Of a stretch of 10,519 nt of DNA, positions 1 through 7,600 are shown one piece after another (within the stretch, counting starts at the first letter, position 1; every line of letters begins with the position of its first letter). The notes beneath the pieces were generated by a model. It saw only the letters and a list, made by a program, of their open reading frames with translations. It did not search any database and was not told the DNA's origin. A program made the position numbers and the translations under genes. The stretch is from the NCBI GenBank assembly GCA_046092445.1, contig JBJTDR010000070.1:1-10519 (forward strand), given 5' to 3'. Source of the DNA: CAIUPE01 sp046092445 (GTDB lineage: Bacteria > Pseudomonadota > Alphaproteobacteria > Rhizobiales > Beijerinckiaceae).

Positions 1-54
1 TCGATAGCATCCAAAAAAGAGTCAGATCGAACATTGCCAAAAGCTGGCGAATAA
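1..54 (+). CDS. Possible 3' end of the antitoxin gene paired with the ParE toxin (partial)
   Basis: An open frame enters from the left edge and ends at TAA 52-54, giving the tail SIASKKESDRTLPKAGE. It lies 14 bp before the preferred ATG of the ParE-like gene, the spacing expected if an antitoxin gene precedes its toxin. Only 17 codons are visible and none form a recognisable domain, so the assignment rests on position alone. Another frame stops at TAG 5-7 and could equally be the antitoxin end. The toxin frame itself is also open to the window edge. Confidence 0.3.
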   Translation, partial: SIASKKESDRTLPKAGE

Positions 55-68
55 AACGAGCTTTGGCC

Positions 69-359
69 ATGAAGGTTTCAATTTCGGACCCGGCTAAGCT
101 CGATCTGGCGAATATCATTGCCTATTTAATTGGACTTAACCAGCGGGCTGCCGACAAATTATCTGCACTTTTCGAAGAAAAAATTGCAAATTTGGCACTT
201 TTTCCCGAGCGCGGCGTCAGACGGCCTGCCTTGTCCAAAAATGCCAGGGTCCTTATGGTCGAAACCTACCTTGTGATTTATCGAATTGAGCTGGATCATG
301 TTCTTGCTCTCCGCGTTCTCGACGGGCGGATGGATATCGAGGCGGAATTTCTTGAATGA
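69..359 (+). CDS. ParE/RelE-superfamily toxin of a type II toxin-antitoxin system
   Basis: A 96-residue protein with the small basic ParE fold pattern: an N-terminal strand and helix (SDPAKLDLANIIAYL), a second helix (AADKLSALFEEKIANLALFP), the family hallmark FPERGVRRPAL, and the C-terminal strands YLVIYRIELDHVLALRVLDGRMD. ParE toxins usually poison DNA gyrase, while RelE relatives cleave mRNA; the sequence does not decide which target applies here. I chose ATG 69; a TTG two codons earlier (63) is the alternative. A weak GAG (58-60) could serve as ribosome binding site. The stop TGA 357-359 overlaps the ybgC start (ATGA), so the toxin gene appears translationally coupled to the envelope operon. 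The cognate antitoxin should lie at or beyond the left edge. No truncation or frameshift is seen. Confidence 0.85.
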   Translation: MKVSISDPAKLDLANIIAYLIGLNQRAADKLSALFEEKIANLALFPERGVRRPALSKNARVLMVETYLVIYRIELDHVLALRVLDGRMDIEAEFLE

Positions 360-763
360 TGCCTGAAGTCTCCCACGCCCTCCCCATTCGCGTTTATTAC
401 GAGGACACGGATTTTTCCGGTGTTGTCTATCACGCGTCCTATCTCAGGTTTCTGGAACGGGGGCGGACAGAATTGTTGCGTGATCTCGGTGTGCATCAGG
501 CGGCTCTGCATGGTGACGCGGCAGCGCTGGCTTTTGCGGTTCGCCGCATGACGATCGATTGGCTGAAGCCGGCGCGAATGGATGATATGGTGACGGTCGA
601 GACGCAGATCGTTGCGATCAAGGGAGCGTCGCTGATGTTGCTGCAACGCATTCTGCGCGGCGAGGAGCTTCTGCTCGAGGCCGAGGTGCTGGTGGCGGCG
701 GTGAGTGACGGCAAGCCGGCGCGGTTGCCTGCAGGTTTGAAAGAGCAGCTCGGACAGCGCTGA
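356..763 (+). CDS. ybgC: YbgC, Tol-Pal-associated acyl-CoA thioesterase (hotdog fold)
   Basis: A 135-residue 4-hydroxybenzoyl-CoA-thioesterase-like hotdog protein, a normal length for YbgC. The family signature runs from YYEDTDFSGVVYHASYLRF into ERGRTELLRDLG (about residues 14-45). The second aspartate of DTD (D19 from the first ATG) aligns with the catalytic Asp of the family. The enzyme hydrolyses acyl-CoA thioesters in the cytoplasm and is classically the first gene of the tol-pal cluster, although its link to Tol function is not settled. Two start codons lie in tandem (356 and 359). The first overlaps the toxin stop; a GAGGCGGA stretch (339-346) upstream is purine-rich but not ideally spaced. 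A 220-bp gap separates it from tolQ. Confidence 0.95.
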   Translation: MMPEVSHALPIRVYYEDTDFSGVVYHASYLRFLERGRTELLRDLGVHQAALHGDAAALAFAVRRMTIDWLKPARMDDMVTVETQIVAIKGASLMLLQRILRGEELLLEAEVLVAAVSDGKPARLPAGLKEQLGQR

Positions 764-806
764 CACGGGCCACGCGGGACGGGTGCCCCAGGAGGGGGCG
801 AAAGGA

Positions 807-884
807 ATGATGGTAATCATCCGTTAACATTGATGATGTCTTAACTGGTTTTGGAAACGGCAAAATTGGCGACGATTCGCCAAT
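807..884. promoter_or_regulatory. Dyads and paired TTAAC sites between ybgC and tolQ
   Basis: Two inverted repeats lie in the 220-bp gap. ATGAT-ggta-ATCAT occupies 807-820. ATTGGCGA-cgat-TCGCCAAT occupies 865-884, is perfect over 8 bp, and has a GATTC (GANTC) at its centre (874-878). Between them TTAAC occurs twice in direct orientation (824-828 and 841-845), 17 bp apart. The larger dyad could be an operator or an RNA hairpin in the tolQ leader. It is not followed by an uninterrupted T-run, so it is a poor intrinsic terminator. TTAA motifs are recognised by CtrA in alphaproteobacteria, but the spacing here is not the canonical N7. I could not place a convincing tolQ promoter. Confidence 0.4.
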
Positions 885-983
885 GCCCTTGTTTTGCCTG
901 ATTTCTGGATCACGACGGCGTGCGTAAAAGCCCTGAGGTTCGCGTTGATGACGCTGCTGCGGGGACAAGAAAGGATCGACGGA

Positions 984-1700
984 ATGGATGCGGAAATCGT
1001 AGCGGGCGGACTTGCCGCGGCAGGGCACGAAATCACGATCTGGAGCATGTTCTGGCAGGCGGCTTTTGTCGTCAAACTCGTAATGGCGGGTTTGCTGGCC
1101 GCATCCGTCTGGTGCTGGGGTATTATCATCGACAAATCAATTCTGTATTCGAAGACGCAGGCGGCGATGGACCGGTTCGAGGATGTGTTCTGGTCGGGGC
1201 AATCGCTCGACGAATTATATGACGCGCTGGAAAACCGGCCGACGAGCGCGATGGGCGCGGTGTTTGTTGCAGCGATGCGCGAATGGAAGCGATCCATCGA
1301 AGGACAGGCGCGGTCTTTCGTCAATCTCTCGCAGCGGATCGACAAGGTGCTGGATGTCACGATCCAGCGCGAGGTGGAGCGGCTTGAATCGAAATTGCTG
1401 GTGCTGGCGACGATTGGCGCGTCCGCACCCTTTATCGGTCTGTTCGGGACGGTCTGGGGCATCATGACATCGTTCAGGTCGATCGCAGCGTCAAAGAACA
1501 CATCATTGGCGGTGGTTGCGCCGGGGATTGCGGAAGCGCTGTTTGCGACGGCCATCGGGCTTCTGGCTGCGATCCCCGCCGTTATCGCGTATAACTGGTT
1601 GCAGGCGCGGGCAGCAAAGCAGCAGGCGCGGCTCGAAGGGTTTGCCGACGAATTCTCGGCGATCCTGTCACGGCACATCGACGAACGTCTGGCCAGTTAA
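984..1700 (+). CDS. tolQ: TolQ, proton-channel subunit of the Tol-Pal envelope machine
   Basis: A 238-residue inner-membrane protein of the TolQ/ExbB/MotA family. Predicted membrane segments lie at about residues 28-48, 137-160 and 183-205. The segment GASAPFIGLFGTVWGIMTSF (145-164) and the third segment with APGIAEALFATAIGLLAAIP (179-198) are family hallmarks that line the proton path with TolR. I start at ATG 984 because AAAGGA (970-975) sits 8 bp upstream. The frame is open further upstream to a TTG at 894, but the 30 extra residues do not look like TolQ and lie over the dyad region. TolQ pairs with TolR and TolA to energise outer-membrane constriction at division. tolR follows after 14 bp. 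Confidence 0.97.
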   Translation: MDAEIVAGGLAAAGHEITIWSMFWQAAFVVKLVMAGLLAASVWCWGIIIDKSILYSKTQAAMDRFEDVFWSGQSLDELYDALENRPTSAMGAVFVAAMREWKRSIEGQARSFVNLSQRIDKVLDVTIQREVERLESKLLVLATIGASAPFIGLFGTVWGIMTSFRSIAASKNTSLAVVAPGIAEALFATAIGLLAAIPAVIAYNWLQARAAKQQARLEGFADEFSAILSRHIDERLAS

Positions 1701-1714
1701 GGGAGCGCCGACCG

Positions 1715-2164
1715 ATGGCAATGGCAAGCACAGGGGCAAGCGGTCCGCCGGGACGCAGACGGCGAGGCGGACGGAAACACAAGCCGATCGCTGACATCAA
1801 CATGACGCCTTTTATCGATGTCATGCTGGTTCTGCTGATCATCTTCATGGTCGCCGCGCCCTTGCTGACAACGGGCGTGCCGCTTGATCTTCCGCAGACA
1901 GGCGCGCAATCTCTCAACCTCGAGAAGCAGCCGCTGGTCGTATCGGTCAAAGCGGACGGCAAGGTGTTTCTGATGGAGACGGAAATCACCCTCGAAGAGC
2001 TCGTGCCGAAACTGCAGGCGGTTTCCAAGGCAGGGGCGGATGACCGCATCTACATCCGGGGTGACAGAACGATCGCTTATGGCCAGGTCGCCGAAGTAAT
2101 TGCGGCCTTGACAGTAGCGGGATACCGGAAAGTGGCGCTGGTGAACGAACCGATCCAACAATGA
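1715..2164 (+). CDS. tolR: TolR, ExbD-family subunit of the Tol-Pal machine
   Basis: A 149-residue protein with a basic cytoplasmic N-terminus (RRRRGGRKHK), then IADINMTPFIDVMLVLLIIF, the single membrane helix. Asp35 in this helix corresponds to the conserved proton-carrying aspartate of TolR/ExbD. The periplasmic domain (about residues 55-149) includes LPQTGAQSLNLEKQPLVVSV and the typical DRIYIRGDRTIAYGQVAEVI motif near the C-terminus. An AAGGGA (1699-1704), which overlaps the tolQ stop, can act as ribosome binding site 10 bp before the ATG. It lies 14 bp after tolQ and 13 bp before tolA, so the operon is tight. Length and key residues are normal. Confidence 0.97.
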   Translation: MAMASTGASGPPGRRRRGGRKHKPIADINMTPFIDVMLVLLIIFMVAAPLLTTGVPLDLPQTGAQSLNLEKQPLVVSVKADGKVFLMETEITLEELVPKLQAVSKAGADDRIYIRGDRTIAYGQVAEVIAALTVAGYRKVALVNEPIQQ

Positions 2165-2177
2165 CGGACGCGAGAGG

Positions 2178-3185
2178 GTGCGCATAAACTGGAACGAGCC
2201 GGGTATAGCAGTTTCGGGGGCGATCCATGTGGCGCTCCTGATGGCGACGCTTGTCGCTTTTTCCTCGGCACCACCGCTGAGACAAAGCGTCGAGTCGCTG
2301 CAGGTCGAGATGATCACGCCGAGCGAGTTGACCGCGCTGACCAAGGGCAGCAAGACGGCGAAGGAAGTTCTGCCAGAGCCGAAGCCGCAGGCGGCCAAGG
2401 TGGCGGAGATCGAGAATTCCAAGCTTGTATCGGGCGAGGCCAAGACGGATACGCCGCCCCCTCCCCCCGCCAAACCGCCCGAACCGGAGCCCGCGCCGAA
2501 GCCGGACCCGAAGCCTGCACCAAAAGCGGAAGCCAAGCCGGAACCTGTGAAAACGGAAGCGAAGCCGCAGGCGGAAACGCCGACGCCGTTGCCCGAGCCC
2601 AAGCCGGAACCCAAGCCCGAGCCCAAGCCAGCGCCAAAACCGGACCCGAAGCCGGCGGTTGATCCGTTGGCCAAACTGATCGAACAAAATCCGACCAAGC
2701 CGGTATCGAAGCCGCAGGCGGCACCGAAAACACCGGAGACGACGTTCAACCCGTCCGAGATCGAAAAGCTGCTGCTCTCGAAGGATACTCCGCAACAGAC
2801 CGCAAGCACGGCGAAAGAGATATCGAACAAGGCTTCCGCCGGAACGCAGACCGGAACGGCGGCGAAGCTGAGCCTGACGCAGCAGGACATGATTGCGGGG
2901 ATCCTCAAGGAGCAGATCTGGAAATGCTGGAACGCGCCAAGCTGGCTTGCGGACGGCGAGAATCTGCGGCCGACGATCAAGTTCAATCTCAAGCCGGACG
3001 GATCGCTTGAGGGGATACCTGAGAATGCGTCGCCTTCGGATGATCCGGCCATGCGGACAATGGCCGAGAGCGCGATGCGTGCGATTCAGGAATGTGCGCC
3101 TTACAAGATTCCGGCGCAGTTCAAAGCGTTTTACGAAGACTGGAAAAAGTTCAGCGTAACATTCGATATGAAGGAAGTGCTCTGA
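2178..3185 (+). CDS. tolA: TolA, periplasm-spanning energy transducer of the Tol-Pal system
   Basis: A 335-residue protein with TolA architecture. A short cytoplasmic stretch is followed by one membrane helix (about residues 9-30). A long Pro/Lys/Glu-rich spacer runs from about 65 to 185, with PPPPP at 93-97 and EPKP-type repeats at about 140-160. The C-terminal TolA/TonB-like domain covers about 232-335 (LTQQDMIAGILKEQIWKCW onward), with Cys250 and Cys306 positioned for the domain's usual disulfide. The spacer is Pro/Lys-rich rather than the Ala-rich helix of E. coli TolA, making it TonB-like. The start is a GTG with only a weak purine run upstream; the next in-frame ATG would cut into the membrane helix. 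Its TGA overlaps the tolB ATG by one base (TGATG). Confidence 0.94.
   Translation: MRINWNEPGIAVSGAIHVALLMATLVAFSSAPPLRQSVESLQVEMITPSELTALTKGSKTAKEVLPEPKPQAAKVAEIENSKLVSGEAKTDTPPPPPAKPPEPEPAPKPDPKPAPKAEAKPEPVKTEAKPQAETPTPLPEPKPEPKPEPKPAPKPDPKPAVDPLAKLIEQNPTKPVSKPQAAPKTPETTFNPSEIEKLLLSKDTPQQTASTAKEISNKASAGTQTGTAAKLSLTQQDMIAGILKEQIWKCWNAPSWLADGENLRPTIKFNLKPDGSLEGIPENASPSDDPAMRTMAESAMRAIQECAPYKIPAQFKAFYEDWKKFSVTFDMKEVL
2595..2657 (+). repeat. Coding repeat in tolA: tandem E/D/A-P-K-P units
   Basis: The DNA repeats a roughly 12-bp unit of the type GAGCCCAAGCCG, encoding EPKPEPKPEPKPAPKPDPKP (residues 140-159). It builds part of the extended periplasmic arm of TolA. Copy number in such tracts can vary between strains. 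Similar but less regular units occur upstream from about position 2470. Confidence 0.75.
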
Positions 3186-4522
3186 TGAATGGTGTCAATC
3201 TGCGAGTCTCGCGCGTGCTCGGTCACTCTGTTCTGATCCTCGCCGGGGTATTTTTGAGTGCGATGGCCAGCGTCAGCCCTGGGCGGGCGGAAATCGCCAT
3301 CACGGTCGACAAGGGAACGTTTCAGCCGATCCCGATCGCGATTACGGATTTTGCAGGGGCGGATATGGCGTTGAATGCGCAGATTTCTTCGGTGATCATG
3401 AATAATCTGAAGCGCTCGGGGCTTTTCCAGCCGATCGACAGGGCGGCCTTTGTCGAGAAGGTAACCAACCCCGATGCGGTGCCGAATTTTGCCTCGTGGA
3501 AAGTGATCAAGGCGCAGGCGCTCGTGACCGGGCGCGTGACGAAGGATGCGAGTGGCAAGCTTAAGACGGAGTTCCGGCTTTGGGATGTGCTCTCCGGCCA
3601 GCAAATGGCGGGGCAACAATATGTGACGGATGTGGCGGTGTGGCGGCGCGTGTCGCATATTATTTCGGATGCGATCTATATGCGGTTGACCGGCGAAAAG
3701 GGCTTTTTTGATACGCGGATCGTGTTTGTCGACGAGACGGGGCCGAAGGAAAGGCGCGTGAAGCGGCTCGCAATCATGGATCAGGACGGTGCCAACCAGA
3801 GCTATCTGACCAAGGGCGACGAGCTTGTGGTGACGCCGCGCTTTTCGCCGACGAGTCAGGAAGTCGCTTATATGGCGTTCGGCGAGGGTGACCCGAAAGT
3901 GTATATTCTGAACCTCGAAACGCGGCAGCGGGAAGTGGTGGGCAATTTCCCGGGCATGACGTTTTCGCCGCGCTTCTCGCCCGACGGCCAGAAAGTTGTG
4001 ATGAGCCTCGCACAAGGCGCCTCGACCAATATCTACACGATGGATCTGAGGACTCGGACAACCACGCGACTGACCGACACGACGGCGATTGACACCTCGC
4101 CCTCCTATTCTCCGGATAGCGCGCAGATCGTATTCGAGTCGGACCGCGGCGGCACGCAACAGATTTATGTGATGGGCGCGGATGGCGGCGGTGCCAAGCG
4201 GATTTCATTCGGTGAAGGGCGTTACTCGACGCCTGTCTGGTCACCGAAGGGGGATTATATCGCGTTCACGCGGCAAAAGGCAGGCGCGTTCGCGATCGGG
4301 ATCATGAAGCCGGACGGATCGGGCGAGCGTATTCTGACGGAAGGGTTCCACAATGAGGGGCCGACCTGGGCGCCGAATGGCCGTTATCTGATGTTTTTCC
4401 GCGATCAGGGCGGAGCGGCAGGCGCCCGCATTTTCATGGTGGATGTAACGGGACGGGTGGAAATCGAGGTGCCGACGGCCTCGTTCTCGTCAGACCCGGC
4501 ATGGTCTCCGCTGCTGAATTGA
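3185..4522 (+). CDS. tolB: TolB, periplasmic beta-propeller protein of the Tol-Pal system
   Basis: A 445-residue exported protein. The signal peptide has a hydrophobic core HSVLILAGVFLSAMASV and a likely cleavage after GRA (A35/E36). The mature N-terminus EIAITVDKGTFQPIPIAITD matches the TolB amino-terminal domain that contacts TolA. The C-terminal half is a six-bladed propeller shown by repeated blades: PRFSPTSQEVAYM, PRFSPDGQKVVMS, PSYSPDSAQIVFESD, PVWSPKGDYIAFTR, PTWAPNGRYLMFFRD and a final DPAWSPL. TolB shuttles between TolA, Pal and peptidoglycan during envelope constriction. The ATG at 3185 overlaps the tolA stop by one base. The usual next genes, pal and cpoB, do not follow; the next gene is a convergent helicase. 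Confidence 0.97.
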   Translation: MNGVNLRVSRVLGHSVLILAGVFLSAMASVSPGRAEIAITVDKGTFQPIPIAITDFAGADMALNAQISSVIMNNLKRSGLFQPIDRAAFVEKVTNPDAVPNFASWKVIKAQALVTGRVTKDASGKLKTEFRLWDVLSGQQMAGQQYVTDVAVWRRVSHIISDAIYMRLTGEKGFFDTRIVFVDETGPKERRVKRLAIMDQDGANQSYLTKGDELVVTPRFSPTSQEVAYMAFGEGDPKVYILNLETRQREVVGNFPGMTFSPRFSPDGQKVVMSLAQGASTNIYTMDLRTRTTTRLTDTTAIDTSPSYSPDSAQIVFESDRGGTQQIYVMGADGGGAKRISFGEGRYSTPVWSPKGDYIAFTRQKAGAFAIGIMKPDGSGERILTEGFHNEGPTWAPNGRYLMFFRDQGGAAGARIFMVDVTGRVEIEVPTASFSSDPAWSPLLN

Positions 4523-4556
4523 GGCGGGGGCACGGAGCGGACGCCGAACATGCGGT

Positions 4557-4602
4557 AAAAGTTCCAACAGTTGAGACGTATCTTTATCGCAAGTGTTGGA
4601 AC
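4557..4602 (-). terminator. Hairpin terminator after the helicase gene, possibly also stopping tolB transcripts
   Basis: GTTCCAACA (4561-4569) and TGTTGGAAC (4594-4602) form a perfect 9-bp inverted repeat. One mismatch further in, TTG (4571-4573) pairs with CAA (4590-4592), leaving a 16-nt loop. Read on the minus strand the stem is followed by TTTT (4557-4560), beginning 8 bases past the helicase stop. The T-run is short and the stem moderate, so termination may be partial. On the plus strand there is no T-run after it. Confidence 0.5.
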
Positions 4603-4609
4603 CCGCCCC

Positions 4610-7600
4610 TCACCCCTTGGTGTTGCGGGCTTCGAGTTCGGCTTTGAGTGCGAGGAGTTTGGCGAAGGGTGAATCGGGATCGGGCTTGCGCTCGACTTCG
4701 CGCGGGGGCGCGGATTGGAACGAGGATTGTCCTCCCTTGCCCTGATAGGGCTTGCCGGAGAAGGATTTGCCGGGGCGGCCGCCATTGTCCGGATGGTTCA
4801 AGCCGTCTTTCTTCGGGAAGGACCGCTTTTCACCGGACGGGACCTCGCCATCGCGGCGCGGTGGACGTTGGCCGTGACGCGGGCGTCCCTCGCCGCCTTC
4901 CTTGTCGGTTCCAAAGGAGCGGCGCTCTCCGCGCGGACGCGGTGCTTCACCGTCCGCCTGGGCAAGGGCGGTTTGCGTTGCGGGGCGTTGAAACTGCTTT
5001 TTACGATCAGGGCGCGGGGCGTGGCGTTGCTGGCGTTGTGGCCGCCAGATTTCAACCATCTCCGGCGCGGCCTCGGTGGCGGGGGCGTCCACGACTGCTT
5101 CAGCGGGCGACGCAAGTTCGGACGCGGCTGGTTCGGTGACTGGTTCGACAGCACTTGCAGACGGCGCGGATTCTTCCGATGGGGTCTGCTCGGGAGCTGG
5201 TTCGTCAAGATTGGCCAAGGCATCGGCCATGATGGCGTCTTGTACATCTACTGCAGCGCTGCTGGCTGGCTCGGGCGAGGCCTCGGCTGGTTTTGGAGCA
5301 TTGGTCAGGGCAGGACCGGGACGGCTCACCATCGCATAACCCAATGCGCGCAAAATACTGGCAAAGTCTTCACCGGCACACCCGCACAGGGAGGTCATGG
5401 CGGTTGTGACAATGAACCCGTCACCATCGGCGGCACCCGCCGGGACTTCGCCCTGTGTGATGCCGGGGCGGTAGGAGATTGCGGGGCGGATCAGATCGGC
5501 AAGACGCTCGAGAATATCGACGCGGACGGCGCGGATGCCGCAGACACGAAAGCCGGCGACGCGATAAAGATCGGGCAGGATTTCGGGATTGACCGGGATC
5601 GAGGTGCGGCCGGACGCGGCCAGATGCAGGATGTCATCGAGACCCTTGATCTCGATACTGTCCTGACTGAGCGCCCAGAGATGGGCCGCCAAGGCGCGGG
5701 GGGCGGGACGGATGAGAGCGGGGACTGTAATGTTAAAGGCCCCGAAGCGGACACCCATGGAACGCAGCGCGGCGCGGGCCTGCTGATCGAGAGATTTCAG
5801 CACATCGGCGATTTTTGAGCGATCAAGCACGCCGAGTGATTCAGCGACCTGAAACGCGATGCCACGCGAAATGCCCGTCAGGCCTTCGGCGGTTTCGAGC
5901 TTCAGCAAGGGGCCGAGGAGCTTTTCGATATGGGCTTTGAGCCAGAGATCGATGCGGGTCTGGACGAGGTCGCGCGCCGGGGCGGCGAGATGATCATCGG
6001 CGAGGATGCGCAAGCGCGGCTCCAAAACCTTTTCACCGGCGACGAGGCGGGCGATCACTTCGCCGTTGAACCGCAGACTGCCATCGTTGGAGAGAAGGAA
6101 GGCTTCATCGACCGCGTTCGAGACGCGGGTGGCGCGGCCTTCAAACTCGCGGGCCAACGCTTTCAGCGCGGCGGCCTGAAGTGCTTTCCGGTCAGGCCCG
6201 ATCGCATCGCTGTCCGCGACGAACCGGAACCCGAGCAGCCTCCCGACATTGTGCGCTTCCACGAGCACATCACCTGCCGGCGTAATTTCTGCCTCGAGCA
6301 TCGCGTTCTCTCTCAGTCGGCGCATCAGCAGGCTGGTGCGACGGTCCAGGAATCGGTGGGTCAGACGCTCGTGAAGTGCGTCCGACAAACGGTCTTCAAC
6401 GTCCCGCGTTACGCTCTGCCAATGACGGGGATCCTGCAACCAATCGTGACGATTGGCAACAAAACTCCATGTTCGCACCTGCGCAATTCGTGCCGATAAC
6501 GTATCCATGTCGCCGTCGGTACGGTCAACCTCGGAAAGCCGCTCACGGAACCAATCCTGAGGAACGTAGCCGCGGCGCATCAAAAACACAAATAGCGCGG
6601 TGACGAGGTCGTTGTGGGCTTGGGCCGAGAGCTTGCGGTAATCGGGAACCTGACAGACTTCCCAGACGCGTTCGACCGCGGCGCGGTTTGTCACGACCGC
6701 CTTGACTTCGGGATCGCGCGACAGAGATTCCAGCGACAAGAGATCATCGGAGAGGGGGACGCGGGTGAGGCCCGGCTCGTCGGGGATTTGATCAAGCGAG
6801 TGTAACAGGCTGGCTAGGGTTGAAAAATCCAGCCGCGTATTGCGCCATTGCAGCATTCTGAGCGGCTCGAAGGTGTGGCTCTCCATCTGTTCGACCAATT
6901 CCTGCTCGAAGCCGGGGCATCGGCCTGTGGTCCCGAACGTGCCATCACGCACATGGCGACCGGCGCGACCGGCGATCTGGCCGAATTCGGCGGGCATGAG
7001 ACGGCGATGCTTGACACCATCGAATTTGCGGTCGGCAGCGAAGGCGACGTGATCGACATCGAGATTGAGGCCCATGCCGATGGCGTCGGTGGCGACGAGA
7101 TAATCGACCTCGCCCGACTGGTAGAGTTCGACCTGCGCGTTGCGGGTGCGAGGTGACAGGGCACCGAGGACGACGGCGGCACCGCCGCTCTGCCGCCGGA
7201 TCAACTCGGCAATCGCATAGACTTCATCGACCGAGAAGGCGACGATCGCGCTGCGGCGCGGCAGACGGCTGATCTTTTTCTCGCCCGCGAACACAAGCTG
7301 GGACAGGCGCGGGCGGGTGGTGATTTCAACGCCGGGGAGCAGGCTTTCGATCAAAGGGCGGATTGTTTCGGCACCTATGAGCAGGGTTTCCGCCGTGCCG
7401 CGCATGTTCAACAGGCGGTCGGTGAAAATATGGCCGCGTTCGAAATCGGCGGCGATCTGGATTTCATCAATGGCGACGAAGGCGACATCGATATCGCGCG
7501 GCATGGCCTCGACGGTAGCGACCCAATACCTCGCAAATTTCGGTTTGATTTTCTCTTCGCCGGTGACGAGGGCGACGACATCCTTGCCGACGCGGGCAAC

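Noticed and set aside
894..983. Upstream TTG start for tolQ giving 30 more residues
   Set aside because: The extension is unlike TolQ N-termini, and ATG 984 has a well-spaced AAAGGA.
1697..3052. Long minus-strand frame of 451 codons opposite tolR and tolA, rich in Gly/Ser/Phe
   Set aside because: It mirrors the Pro/Lys/Glu codons of the TolA spacer on the other strand, and the plus-strand genes are certain.
4715..5818. Plus-strand frame of 367 codons opposite the helicase tail
   Set aside because: Shadow of the helicase, whose motifs and conserved tail are on the minus strand.
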